Source: Amphiura filiformis (taxonomy: Eukaryota > Echinodermata > Ophiuroidea > Amphilepidida > Amphiuridae). Taken from it: a stretch of 64,000 nt of DNA. The DNA is taken from the NCBI RefSeq assembly GCF_039555335.1, contig NC_092640.1:42226599-42290598 (forward strand). Direction: 5' to 3'. How positions within the stretch are numbered: position 1 is the stretch's first letter; every line of letters begins with the position of its first letter. Below, piece by piece: positions 37,776 to 49,223 of the stretch. Position numbers and translations under genes: made by a program. The notes beneath the pieces were generated by a model, which did not search any database, was not told where the DNA came from, and saw only the letters and a list, made by a program, of their open reading frames with translations.

Positions 37776-40069
37776 ATCTTTGAATAAGTTCATCAGGATT
37801 GTTAGATATCAATTACTGGTAAATTATGCTTTACAAATCCACTTGATTACTCACGTTTGAAAAGTCAAAGGAAAGACAAATTAAGAAGTTAAACAGCCTC
37901 AAAGACAAAAATGAAGATCTAGCGAAGAAAAATAATGCCGTACCGGATATTGACTTGGCGGGAACACAGCTGAAAAAATGGGTTGTAAACAACACAAAAA
38001 GGAAGCTTACGGACTCGCAGAATTCCCTGCTGGCAAAAGGTTTAAATTTCGCAGAGTCGGTGGACAGGATTCCCAACGAGGATTTCATTGTCGCGGCCGA
38101 GAAAGTGAGTTGGAAATTACCACCTGGAGAAGCACAAAACCTACGTGCGGAAGTCGCAGGAGTGTTAAAATCAGCAAAAATCCCGAAATCGAACAGTAGC
38201 AAAGAGGAAAGAGTAGCACTCAAACAGTTGAAAAGGACAAGTCAATCATAATAATGGGTGCAGACAAGGGTAGAAGCACGGTTGTTACATCTACCGACGG
38301 TTATGAAGAAAAGGTAAACAACTTGCTTAGTGATGAAAAAACTTACGAGAAACTTAAAGGAGACCCCACTTCAAAGTACACGCGGAAGTTGTTGGGTACC
38401 TTACAGAGACTGAAGAAAGAAAACAAGATTGACAATAACCAATATAAGTTGCTCTACCCATCTGCTGAAAGTACACCACGCATATACTGCACCACAAAGA
38501 TTCACAAAGAGGGATACCCGGTCAGACCAATTGTGGATTACACTGGATCCATCGCGTATCAGACATCTAAAGCGTTAGCGGAGATTATGTCCCCCACGGT
38601 AGGAAAGACAGCCCATCATGTCACCAACTCGCGGGGATTAGCGGAAGAACTAGCTACCGTCAGAATTGACGACGAGGACATTTTTAATTCACATGATGTC
38701 GTGTCACTGTTCACGAATACACCTATCAATAAAACGCTGGAGATAGTGAGAGATTATCTGGACAAGGACACCACGCTGAAACAAAGAACATTGCTTAACA
38801 CCGAGGACATCATCGAATTACTTGAATTTGTCTTGACGACGACATATTTTTCCTTCAGGGAGAAATTTACATGCAGAAATTTGGAGCGGCCATGGAAAGC
38901 CCAGTGAGCGCGATTATCGCGAACATTTTCATGGAATGGCTGGAACAAAAAGCCATAGCCAATGCACCCATCGCTTGTCGTCCGAAATTATGGAAAAGAT
39001 ATGTCGACGATATCCTCGAGATTATACCAAAGGGCACTACGCAAGAACTGACAGATCACCTCAACAAAGCGGATCCAACCAACAACATTAAGTTCACGCC
39101 CGAGGAAGAAGCTGAAGGAAAAATACCTTTCCTCGATACGCTGATCAATCGGAAAGAAGACGGTTCGGTAAAGACAACAGTGTACAGAAAGAAAACGCAC
39201 ACCGACCAGTATTTAAACTTTGCTTCGCAACATCCCTTACACCAAAAATTGGGTGTAGTCAGAACATAAACAACAGGAGGAGGAACACATCAAACATGCG
39301 CTAAATCAATGTGGATATCCTAACTGGACGATTGAAAAAGTAAAACATCAGATCAGAGATAAAACCAAAGCGAAGAAGAAAGTAAAGGACAAGAACACAG
39401 AAAGAAGTAAGGGCATGGTAGTGATACCCTATGTCCAAGGTGTATCTGAAAGACTGCAACGTGTGTTTAAAAAGCATAACATCCAGACAGCGATGAGACC
39501 ACACAATACGCTGAAACAAAACCTTGTACACCCCAAAGACAAAATAGAAGCCACCACAACTTGCGATTGTGTTTACGAAATACCATGCAAAAGTTGCAAG
39601 AAGTCGTACATTGGGGAAAGCGGCAGACCTTTCGGGGTAAGACTGAAAGAACATTTAAAAGAATCGGAAAAGATAACAGAGAGGAAATTCACACGCGCTG
39701 TTCGAAAGGAGTCGGTCGATGAAATTAACAAGTCCGCCATCATAGACCATGTTTCACAACAAAACCATGTCATTGATATTGATTGGGATGGAGCCAAAGT
39801 AATCGACAAAGACTCATGTAAGCAAACCAGATGGATTAGAGAAGCAATGTGGATCAGAAAACGGGGGGCCAACGTTATCAACCGCGATGAAGGGACATAC
39901 TCACTCAATCATGTATATGACCAGCTATTACAAAGAACTACACCCTCTGGAGATGAGAGTAGGAGTGTTGCTGGTTCATCACATTATTGATGAAGTCTTC
40001 CGTAGGAAGATGAAAAGTCTAAAAACGTGAGTAATCAAGTGGATTTGTAAAGCATAATTTACCAATAAT
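37776..40069 (+). mobile_element. Penelope-like retroelement (EN+), defective
   Basis: A direct repeat AGACATGAAAAC (37764-37775 and 40070-40081) flanks the element and is a likely 12-base target duplication. Copy A lacks the element. Just inside are perfect 42-base inverted repeats (37817-37858 and 40023-40064). The interior encodes a Penelope-type reverse transcriptase followed by a GIY-YIG endonuclease domain, the classical order for endonuclease-bearing Penelope elements. At least three frame breaks show this copy is inactive. Confidence 0.9.
37860..39990 (+). pseudogene. Penelope-like RT + GIY-YIG polyprotein, frame-broken
   Basis: Reading left to right, an N-terminal region (37955-38251) is followed by an RT region starting at MGADKGRSTVV (38254). 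It continues through PRIYCTTKIHK and the metal-binding motif A segment HDVVSLFTN, then FGAAMESPVSAIIANIFME and the catalytic YVDDI (about 39000). A linker follows, then the GIY-YIG domain with YEIPCKSCKKSYIGESGR and RLKEHL (about 39570-39660) and a C-terminal His-containing region. Frame changes occur near 38235, near 38870 (each consistent with one lost base) and near 39262 (a stop, with expected linker residues missing). RT copies RNA at a nicked target and the GIY-YIG domain cleaves DNA, by family knowledge. Confidence 0.88.
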
Positions 40070-40081
40070 AGACATGAAAAC

Positions 40082-40282
40082 CATTGGTCGCTGGGATTGA
40101 AACAAACACAAAATCAAACGATGGTCCTGGAATGAATGCGGTGAAAGTAAGTGATTTTTCACCATTGTCACCATTCATGATGTTCTCTATCAGCTGTTCA
40201 TGAAGTCTGAAAGACTGAAACTGTGAAAACCATTTTTGTAAGTAAAGTCGTTCGTCTTCCTCATGAGAAAAACAAAAACAAA
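40082..40282. other. Duplicated non-coding sequence
   Basis: Short counterpart of about 5665-5800 joined to 7058-7110, across the site where copy A carries the 5801-7054 insertion. Confidence 0.6.
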
Positions 40283-41244
40283 TCGTCGCCGGAGTGCTAC
40301 ACTATCGTAAGTGACATTTTTGGCCAAAATGAGATTTTGACGAATTATGGAAGGCCATATAAAAACGCACATTTTAAACCAGGTTTTAAGTTTCAAAATT
40401 GCTTAATTATTTTTAATTATTAAAATAAAATATCGTAAGTGCAATGCAATTTTAATTAATGCATGCAAGACTATCGTATGTGCCACTTACGATAGTCTTG
40501 CACGCTAATTTTGTTTTTTCATTTGCTGCAAGACTATCGTATGTGCCACATACGCTACTTTATTGGGCCTAAACAACAAAATCACGGAATGCTACACCAT
40601 CGTAAGTGCAAAACAGTCTCTAACACATCACTGGCTGTGACGCTGACGGCTGTATGCGTTGTCATCATGCTGGTTAAGTTCATAGCTCCCATGACTGGTA
40701 ATAGAGACGATCAATCCGGTGTTTTTAGTTTTAGATTCAGTAATAAATCTTGAGAGATAACATTACGGCAAAAGGTGTCTTGCTATTGTACATATTATGT
40801 ACCAAAATAAATTAACACTTGTTAAGAAACATAAAATGACAAAATATTGGATATTTGAGCCGATATTACGCATATCCTAATTTAGCAAGAATGCTACACT
40901 ATCGTATGTGGCACATACGATAGTGTTGCACTCTACACCTATTTCTATTTGAGTGCAACACTTTCGTAGTATAGTACTACCGCGACCACTGCGATCTACA
41001 CTCATTTCAATTTGAGTGTAACACTATCGTATGTGGCACTTACGACATCTAAATCAGTTAATAATTCATCGATTTATTAACTTTAACACCATTTATATAG
41101 CTTATATTATTAAAATCAAATTGCTTTACATTCCCATATCATTTTATGGCTACTTTGAAACAAACGGCTACGCTAAACACAAAAATGCTCCTCCTGTAAA
41201 ACTGTCCAAACTGCACTTACGATAGTGTAGCACTCTGCCGACGA
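40283..41244. mobile_element. 962-bp DNA element with TCGTCG termini, member 1
   Basis: The ends are 31-base inverted repeats with two mismatches, reading TCGTCG..GAGTGCTACAC and continuing TATCGTAAGTG (40283-40313; inverted at 41214-41244). Copy A has the empty site acaaataaaccccc near 7115. Comparison gives a duplication of AA if the terminus is TCGTCG, or AAAT if it is CGTCG. The inner half of the terminal repeat recurs many times inside, sometimes as back-to-back palindromes (40465-40501 and 40892-40930). No transposase frame, so it is non-autonomous. Confidence 0.82.
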
Positions 41245-42436
41245 AATAAACCCCCGTAAAAACCCAACAACAACAAAATAAAAAACAAACAAATAAAACC
41301 CCTCATAGGGCAGCTTTTTTGTTTCTAATTTACTCGACCATGAATTAAGGTGCGATACAGCATGATCGTCCTGAAATGGATTTGAACTATAAGCTCTGTA
41401 AAATTGTAACGCACCGTGGATATAATATAGCATGGATCATTTAAAATTGAAGTCTATATTCACCTACACAGGTATTGTCACCAAATTGGAAATTGTATTT
41501 TCTTATCAAAATGTATTACAACAATAGCTGAAGAAATATTGAAGATGGCTTGCATGCAATTGAAAGGATTGTTATGTAAGTTTGAATAACGGCATTATTT
41601 GTCATTTTACAAAAATTGTGAAACTTTGAATTTTTGTTTAAACATCGTGACCCATGCAGTTGACATCGGCACGCAATGGCTAAATTGAGATGAGTCAATA
41701 TTCGTCGAGTAAATCGCGTTGATTCCATAAGATACACGCAAAGCTTCTTAATGGAGACAACTTTCTTAGAACTAATCTGGTGACGGATGAAGTAATACAA
41801 GACGTATACGGGATGGGTGTTTGAGCACACCTGAACCTCATTCCTTAGACAAAAACCGGTGGGGTATTTATATTATAGGCTATTATAATGGTAGTAAGGA
41901 AGATCCTTTGAGGCGATATCCTGTTTCAAAAACAAAGATGTGGAGAGGGTTGTTATGAAACTGTAAAAATTATTGGCCAAGAATATAACCATACCGTATT
42001 TGGTTAAATCTTAGATAATATGGTAAAAAATAGATTTATTCAATTATATCAGATAAGACATTTAGATAACTTGCACAACATTTTGTAGCGTTTTGCCGAT
42101 CTTTTTAGCCGATCTTGTTGCGCTATACACGTATATATAAAAAATAATGACGAAACTAGTGCAAAAATTGTATGAAATAGAATCATCCAATAATCCTTCA
42201 CATTGACGCAAGGTATCCAATACGCCTTCGGGTGTTCTGAAAAATAATATGTATGTGCATAATGCATGATTTTTATATCCTGTTGCGTTCCTTGATATCC
42301 ATGATATATCGGTTGGTGAAGGCTGGCGATATGACGATGAATTCATACACAAGTTGCTCAAGATGAGCGATTAATTTCCAACCAATAAACTCATCGGTAC
42401 GGGTGTTTCCAATCGGTGTTTCGCTATTCAATTGAA
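41245..42436. other. Duplicated non-coding sequence
   Basis: Counterpart of about 7110-7721 joined to 9156-9560, with an extra AT-rich stretch at about 41930-42110. The junction near 41866 is the empty site for the copy A insertion 7722-9155. No gene seen. Confidence 0.6.
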
Positions 42437-42439
42437 TTC

Positions 42440-42571
42440 ATACTCCATCGCTGAGCGACGAGCGATTGGTTTAAGCGAAGCAGCGTGCTTTATGTTGCGT
42501 CCATTGGGAAAAACACGCTACCTCATTGGTAAAATACCAACCGCTCGTCGTCGCCAGTCAGTGATGGAGTA
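42440..42571. mobile_element. Palindromic MITE-like repeat, copy B
   Basis: Paralogue of 9566-9694 with the same ATACTCCATC inverted ends. Confidence 0.5.
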
Positions 42572-43011
42572 TTAGTATTGGGCCTGGAGGAAGCCACTTC
42601 GCTATGAAAAATGAAAAAATGAAAATGGAACTTCAGTATACAGAACACCTATGCCTCATGCCTCAATATCACGTATCATCGCAATTCGCAAGGGCAAGGA
42701 CGACGTATTAAATTAAAGTACGGTACCCTCTATAATACGCCTGCTTTTATAATCGGCGTTTTGAGGGGATGGGAGGGTTTTTTTGCTTTGTCTTGTTTTT
42801 GTTTGTTCGTATGAATGGCCAATGTTGTAAATCGACAACGACGACGCGTCGATGATAGCCGGTGGTTAGATGGTGATCCCCTTTCTGATATGGTCTATAT
42901 TGCCTCTGTGGGCAACCCAATAAAATCTTTTCCACAATATCAATCTCTTATATGTCATCTCATGTATATACAAATATATTATATAAACAAATACGCAAAT
43001 ACAAATGCATA

Positions 43012-43312
43012 GGTGCACGGTGGCGAAGTGGTACAGGCTTTACCTCGTAATCGGAGGGTTACGAGTTCGAGCCCGGCGCGCCGCCGTGGCGGTGTCATCG
43101 TACTGTACACTTGGGCAAGGCACTTTACCTCACTCGCTTCTCTCTACCCAGGGGTGAAATGGGGAGCTGTTAGGAGGAATATTGTCCATTGAGCGCCGTC
43201 CAACGTGAACGGTGTGAGCATTTGGGCATTGTATGGCAGCTGACATATTCTAATGACAGCGGAATAAATGTAAAGCTCTTTGATACATGTGAAAGGCGGT
43301 CTATAAATGATA
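43012..43312 (+). mobile_element. tRNA-derived SINE, family 1, copy B
   Basis: Paralogue of 10239-10530. Box A (GGTGGCGAAGTGG) and box B (GAGTTCGAGCCC) are preserved. A short GC-rich stretch after box B (cgccgccgtggcgg) is present only here. Confidence 0.85.
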
Positions 43313-43971
43313 ACATTTATTTACTTATTAAATGTAATTCAATTGTCTAATTAGAGTCATTTTCGGTATAATGTTTTAACACAATAGTAGAGGTTTTAAG
43401 AGACGTAAATACCTTAAAACGCTCCATACATAACTGATTGCTATCTTCAGTAGATAGCATAATTACATTTACCATTTTAAACTGTTTTATATATAGTTTT
43501 CTTTAGAGCTTCAACAAACACGGTGTGCATAATGTTGCTAGTGCTCGCCTGATATATTTATTCATTCATTCATATTTTTTATTACCATAAAAAATTTAAT
43601 GTCAAGTTTGTAATTTAGGTGCAAAATTATGGATGTAAGGAGTTTGCTGTAATTTTCAATTAAAACGAGAATTTTCTTTACTGGTAATCAACCTGTTCCC
43701 GGTATTAATGAAATTCTTAACAAAATCATCATTCTTTACTTTACGTTTTAGGTGAAACTTCATCGCAAACGGTTCGTTAATCGGAAGAGGCAAAATTACG
43801 ATTTTTGAGAAATTTGTCTCCGGTTATTGGATCCAAATATGGCTGGTTAACATTGGCCTTTCCTTCTTTATCATCAGTATGTCACCTGAAAATAATTCCT
43901 CGAGAGAGATAATACCTTCAGTCCAGTCGTATAAAGTCTAAATAATGGTTCATTTTTTATTCTCATTTCAG
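43313..43971. other. Flanking or intronic sequence before the first visible GTPase exon, copy B
   Basis: Counterpart of 10531-11181. No P-loop exon found. Confidence 0.5.
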
Positions 43972-44028
43972 CTACTGTAGTCCGCTACTTGACGAAAAGA
44001 TTTATCTACGAATATGATCCCACGTTAG
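43972..44028 (+). CDS. GTPase exon, switch I side (copy B)
   Basis: A 57-base exon flanked by tctcatttcag and gtaagt. Same encoded segment as 11182-11238. Confidence 0.83.
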
Positions 44029-44614
44029 GTAAGTTAATTTGTTTGATTGTTGTTGTTTGTGCCTGAATGTGGGTAGTGTTTGTATGGAGGGTGCGCCGGG
44101 GTGAGGTCAGGGCTGTCAACTCTCACGCAGTTTCACGCATTTGGCCACTTTTACACGCTCAGTAAAATCTCACGCATTGGCAATATATAGTTCGAGAATT
44201 TTTCCATCTTAGCTTCTCGAACGCCCCGGCGACAAAAATCAGGTGTCAACAATTAATAAAATTAATAATTAATTAATTTTAGTCGCGAAACAATATTTCC
44301 GTCTTGGTACCCCTGTCGACGATATTTCGCGCCAAGCAATTCCTAAAAGTTGACAGCCCTGGTGGTGGTGGTAGTGGTGGTGGTGGAGGGGGAGTATGGG
44401 GCGCAGACCGGTGTAATAAAGATCTGCAAATGTGAATCTTGATCTGACTTTTTACCGCCTAATGGGGACGCACATCCCCAACCGTGGACGTCCACGGTTG
44501 TCGGAGTTTTCCAAAATGTACCGCAGCGTGTCACGTTTGTTAGGTAGGGGGTGCCCCTTGGTATGTAAACAGTGAGTCTTATTAATTCGAAATATTCAAA
44601 AAGGTAAGGCTATA

Positions 44615-44837
44615 GAAACAAATTATTTCGATCTTTCGATCGACCATCCATGCTTGGTCGATCCTTATTATTTATGAAATCAATAAATTGACAATGTTAA
44701 TTTTGATAACATAAGAATCTTTGTTTGTTTTGATATTGACCAATATAAATTTAGCATTAATTCTGATTAATTAGTGATTAATAACAAGCATCGAAGTAGC
44801 ATCGACGGTCGATCCAAAGATCGAACAAATTTGTTTC
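44615..44837. repeat. AT-rich inverted repeat in the first visible intron, copy B only
   Basis: Arms GAAACAAATT...CGATCTTTCGATCGACC and its inverse end at TTTGTTTC 44837. The equivalent part of copy A lacks it. Likely a small MITE. Confidence 0.55.
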
Positions 44838-45003
44838 TGATGCCTAATCAAATGTGCCAGGTACAAATGCTACAGATACCAATATATCATTTTGATTGAA
44901 ATCGTTTCTAAATTTAGATTTGATAAGAACCTTTTAATAAGATGAATTCCAAGTATTAATGTATATCGACGTTATTTATATATTTCATTTTCTTCAAATG
45001 CAG

Positions 45004-45077
45004 AATTCACATATCGACACCAAACGTCCATTGATGATGAAGTCGTTACCATGGAGATTTTAGATACAGCTGGTCAG
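45004..45077 (+). CDS. GTPase exon with the G3 DTAGQ motif (copy B)
   Basis: A 74-base exon between caaatgcag and gtgaga, encoding the same DTAGQ-ending segment as 12101-12174. Confidence 0.86.
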
Positions 45078-45559
45078 GTGAGAATCTCATATCTCTAAAA
45101 AGTCTACAGACTATAGCCTCATCTTTCAGTCCGAGTTCAACGACCCCCCCACACCATCCCTAAACACGCTTTTTTGCCCACTTTTATACACTATGTTGAC
45201 TATTTCATACAGCAAAAGAATTTTCATTCAATCAGTCGCTGAATGGCTTGCGATTGAAGTACAAACCAAGTATCATTATCCATCACGTTCCAATCGGGTT
45301 GATAACGTTGAAGTTGTTGCTCTGTCGATTTCAGTTATTATTTTTGCTTTAATTATCATCAGTTCTCGGAATTATTTATTACCAGGACTCTGACTAAGAT
45401 AGCAATGATCAGTGACAATGGCCTTGTTACTTGTTTATAACCCTCATATAACAAGGCCATTGAAGAGTTTTGCATATCAATTTGATCTCTTCAAACGTGA
45501 TGCGTTTTTGCATTGTAATGACTTCCAGGAATGACATTTAAGTGAGAAGGAAAGCTACC

Positions 45560-46500
45560 TAGATATCCATGCCCTTATTAGCTACAGTTTCCGTCAAATA
45601 TTCTCAGAATGCCATGCATTGTCATGGGCTCAACATAATTTGGAATTTCTTTATACCTATGAAAACCGCTTGTAATTTTAGGCCCAAAACACGGCGTTTA
45701 TCGGGCTAAAAAGGAAGATGTAAAGGGTACTTCTTCATTTATTTTTCTTCGGGATTCAATGGAAAAAAAATAGGGAGCGTGTCCCCTCACCCGCGCTTCC
45801 GTCACCTCTGGATAAACACGTATGTTTCTTTTTTATCCCGAGTATGCAATTTAGGTTGAGTGTGTTTTTGGTGACAATAGGTGTAAATTGGTTAAATATA
45901 CAATTTCTTCTAAACAAAACCAAATTTTACTCACTAGTTTGACGGTTTCGCTTTTCATGGTCGAAAAGCATAATCAGAATATTGATTGTTGATCACTTCT
46001 TCCGGTTGGACGATTCCCGACGACAGAGGGTGTAGAAATGTCACTCAGTAGAGGATCATATACGTGACTTAGATAGTGTGCCCCGTCGTCCCTATTCATG
46101 ACGTTGGGTCCTCTTCTACGAATCCAGATTGATTCCTTGATGCGTCTTATATTTTATTTGCATTACACTCCTTGCTAAGGATTTTTGAATTGTCCCAATC
46201 TATTACGTGGTTCTGTTGAACTGCATGGTCTGCAATAGCCGATTTTGATTGTTCAGTTTCTGACTGTTTACGTGTTTGACGCGTGTAGTTTTGTTTTGTC
46301 TTTTGCACCCTCATAGTTTCTTTTTGATGTTCTTTGAGTCGCGTTGCAAACTTCCTTCCGGTCTCACCAACATAAGTGTTGTTACAATTGGTACAAGGTA
46401 TCTCATAGATGCAATCCGTGCTGTTAATGGGGTCAACCTTGTCCTTGGGATGGACTAGAAGTTTGCGGAGGTTAACCAAAATTGGAAACAGGAAAAGTTC
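45560..46500 (-). mobile_element. Copy B-specific insertion carrying a Penelope fragment
   Basis: Homology with copy A breaks after agtgagaaggaaagc (45541-45555) and resumes near 46530 (cccagtgaatg). The intervening DNA contains the 3' part of a Penelope-like element on the minus strand. Exact borders were not resolved. Confidence 0.65.
45985..46460 (-). pseudogene. Penelope-like GIY-YIG endonuclease fragment
   Basis: On the minus strand it reads LLVHPKDKVDPINSTDC, then YEIPCTNCNNTYVGETGRKF and RLKEHQKET, the core of the GIY-YIG domain. The His-containing AIADHAVQQNHVIDWD segment follows. After a frame break near 46150 comes the terminal WIRRRGPNVMNRD...HVYD region. No RT domain remains. It differs clearly from the element at 37776-40069 (YVGET versus YIGES), so it is a separate lineage. 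Confidence 0.85.
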
Positions 46501-47006
46501 CCCACGCAAATTACGATCGTAGTAGTGGTATTTTGTCCCAGTGAATGCGCGCAGCGCTTCAGTTTTCGCGACAGAAGATGTAGTAAGGAATACCGTAAAG
46601 CATGTGAGGATACGGGTAGCCATATTGGGGTGAATTTTGAGTGATAAATTACTGAGAGCAGTGAAAATTCGTTTACGAATATTAGTCGCGAGTCAAATTT
46701 ACCACAAAGCAATAAAATCAAAATGATTTCAATTAGCTGAGTTCTTACGGTGTTGTGCACCCTTAATGTTATTGTGTGTTCATCTTGGTCTTCATAGGAT
46801 GTCAACGATGTAGTTAATCATTTTTCCCATTATGATCTTGGGAGTTGAAAGTAACATGGAGTAGAAAACAAATGAAGTGATTGAACTACCGGTTTTAAAA
46901 AGTTTGTCAGTTTGCAGTATGCTACAGAATATTTCCAACAAAGTTCTGTTAAACATCACTTAATATGCTTAACGTGACCTTATTAATTTGTTTTTCTGTT
47001 TTGCAG

Positions 47007-47188
47007 GAGGAAACGATACACAGAGAAGGTCATATAAGATGGGCGGATGTCTTCCTATTAATATACAGCATCACGGACAGAAAAAGTTTTGAAGACATTG
47101 TGCAAATCAAAAACTATCTCGATGAAATCAAGAAAGCCAGAAATGTTTCTTTAATAATCATTGGTAACAAAAATGACTTGGATCACAT
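47007..47188 (+). pseudogene. Last GTPase exon, copy B, 5' part
   Basis: Begins after TTTTGCAG in phase 0 and is open to the insertion point at codon DHI. It retains the four bases (CACA) missing from copy A. Confidence 0.85.
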
Positions 47189-47221
47189 CGTCGCTGTTTT
47201 GGCATAAAATAAAAAAATTAA

Positions 47222-47523
47222 AAAAATGTTGGTATTTATACAGCGCCTTTCACATGTGAACATGTACCAAAGCGCTTTACATTTATTCCGCCGTCATTAG
47301 AATATGTCAGCTGCCATACAATGCCCAAGGCATGCTCATACCTTTGGGCGGCGCTCAATGGACAGTATTCATAACAGCTCCCCATTTCACACCTGGGTGG
47401 AGAGGAGTAATCGAGATAAAGTGCCTTACTCAAGGGCACAACACGATGGCGTCGCCGGGGCTCGAACCCGCAACCTTCAGATTATGAGTCCTAGCCCGTT
47501 CCGCTCGGCCACCGTGCTCCCTT
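47222..47523 (-). mobile_element. tRNA-derived SINE, family 1, nested copy
   Basis: Reverse orientation. Box A is in GGTGGCCGAGCGG and box B in GGGTTCGAGCCCC, both near the right end, with the tail (gtaaagcgctttggtac...ggcgctgtataaatacc) at the left. It interrupts the left terminal repeat of the host element: host sequence after GGCATA resumes at about 47524 (tactgtcgtatgacg), matching the inverted right end (GTGTCGTATGACG). Confidence 0.88.
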
Positions 47524-47617
47524 ATACTGTCGTATGACGAAAAATGCCGTTTTGAGAAAATCGCGTTTAAAGTTTTTCCAATTTTTGAAGACCCACTGGA
47601 GAGCACCAAAGTAAAAT

Positions 47618-48211
47618 ATGTTTGTTATTATCAAAGAATATAAATATAGAGAATGGTCTTCTCACATTGAGAAGATTTCAAGCTCCGTTTCTAAACGTAA
47701 TGGTTTGTTAAGAAGGCTGAGAAACATCTTGCCCAAGGAAACTCTCATTCTTTTGTATAAAACGCTCATCATTCCGCAACTTGATTATTGCGATACTGTG
47801 TGGGGCAACGCTGCTAAGACGTCCCTCAGTAGACTTGATAAACTTCAAAATGCAGCTGGTAAGATCATTCTGGGGCTCCCACGCAGATATCCCACCGAAG
47901 TACTTCTCAACAACCTGAAATGGGATAAACTGGATTGCTGCCGTAATTTCCATCTAAATATAATGGTGTACAAAAGCCTTTGTAACCTACTCCCATCACC
48001 CCTGTGCAATATATTCCACACAGTTGCTTCGAGTCACAACCACCTGACTAGAGCAGGGTCACAAGGTAATCTGATCATCCCACTTAGTAAGAGCGAGTCG
48101 GCTAAGCGAAAATTTACATCCAGAGGCGTGGTCTCTTTTAATTCATTGCCAACCCAGGTTAAAGTACCATTACCTCATACACTAGGCCGTTTCAAAGCGA
48201 TGTGCAATTAA
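47618..48211 (+). pseudogene. Non-LTR reverse transcriptase, C-terminal fragment
   Basis: The open frame encodes the thumb-side region typical of LINE ORF2 ends: WSSHIEKISSSVSKRNGLLR, ILLYKTLIIPQLDYC, LDKLQNAAGKIILGL and a closing FNSLPTQVK segment. The catalytic FADD-type motif lies upstream of the truncation and is absent, so it cannot act alone. It is uninterrupted from about 47640 to 48211, which suggests a fairly recent insertion. Confidence 0.87.
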
Positions 48212-48775
48212 ACTATTTAATTATTCAGGTTGTTGCATGATGGTCGGCTGCAGTGCGGACTCTGTTCTGCGGGCTGTCTTAGAAGCCTGCCGACATTGCT
48301 GCACTGCAGCCGACCAGCACAGATGTGCTTCCTTGGTGTGTTCATATATGAAGAGCTTTGTTTCAGAGCCCCTTACATCCATTTGCCCATTTTTGGGAGC
48401 GCATCAGCGGATCATCGGGGGAGTCGCTGGTATGTGGGGGTTTGCAGCAGGGGCGGTTTTTGGCGGGATGCTTGGGTAGGATGAACATCCTGCCAAAGAC
48501 TGATTTTGTTGAGGGGCTCCTTGTATCGGTGATTGTTTTGATGATTTGTTGATGTGTTCTCGGGGTTGGGCGGGTGGATGTGGGGGGTTTTGAAACAGAG
48601 CTCTTCATATGATGTTATTTGTTAAATCCATGGTATGTAATTCTTTTGTATGTATTTCATTTGTATTTTTGATGTATTTTGTTTGACCCCTGGGCCAGAC
48701 TGGAAATCAGTGTGGACCACTGAGTTTGTTCCCCAGGCAAAATAAGATCTAATAAAATAAATAAAATAAATAAAA
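47618..48775 (+). mobile_element. 5'-truncated non-LTR retrotransposon (LINE)
   Basis: The C-terminal end of a reverse transcriptase ORF is followed by about 560 bases of 3' UTR with strong stem-loops (GTCGGCTGCAGTGC at 48242 with its inverse at about 48300; GAAGAGCTTTGTTTCAGAG with an inverse at about 48590). It ends in a TAAAATAAATAAAATAA-type tail near 48775. The exact clade was not determined. Confidence 0.85.
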
Positions 48776-49223
48776 TAATCAATAATATATTTGTCTTTGT
48801 TCTCAACTTAATATAAACTTTTTATTCATTCACTAATTAGAAGTAATTAATCTGCAAACTCATACGGCAGTATGCCAAAATATGCACAATTTGACAACCT
48901 ATGTAAAAATATATGATACGCCATGTGATACGACAGTATGCCAAAACAATAGAAAACTGCAATTACACGGTGGCCTATGGCGACGTATCATGATACGACT
49001 ATGATACGACTGTATGCCAAAACACAGAATGAAGAATTAGGGGGGGGGGTGTTGCATAAAAAACATGTCGTATCATACTAATTAGTGCCATATCTCATTA
49101 ACTAATTACATTTAGGTCTCAAAACTTTGTGAATATATAGAGTTTCATTCATAGATTTTGAAAGTTTATATAACTCATTTTGGCCAAAAGTCGTCATACG
49201 ACACTATGCCAAAACAGCGACGA

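Larger units (their letters stand above)
47188..49223. mobile_element. DNA element with TCGTCG termini, member 2, inside the GTPase exon
   Basis: The ends are perfect 19-base inverted repeats TCGTCGCTGTTTTGGCATA (47188-47206 and 49205-49223). Copy A supplies the empty site ggatcacattcgtg. The duplication is CA with a TCGTCG terminus or ACAT with a CGTCG terminus, the same ambiguity as at 40283-41244. The inner terminal motif recurs internally (ATGCCAAAA at about 48872, 48936, 49014 and 49207, usually preceded by ATACGAC or similar). A SINE and a LINE fragment are nested in it. No transposase seen. Confidence 0.82.

Noticed and set aside
48230-48608. Several overlapping 64-84 codon frames on both strands
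   Set aside because: They lie in the structured 3' UTR of the LINE fragment.
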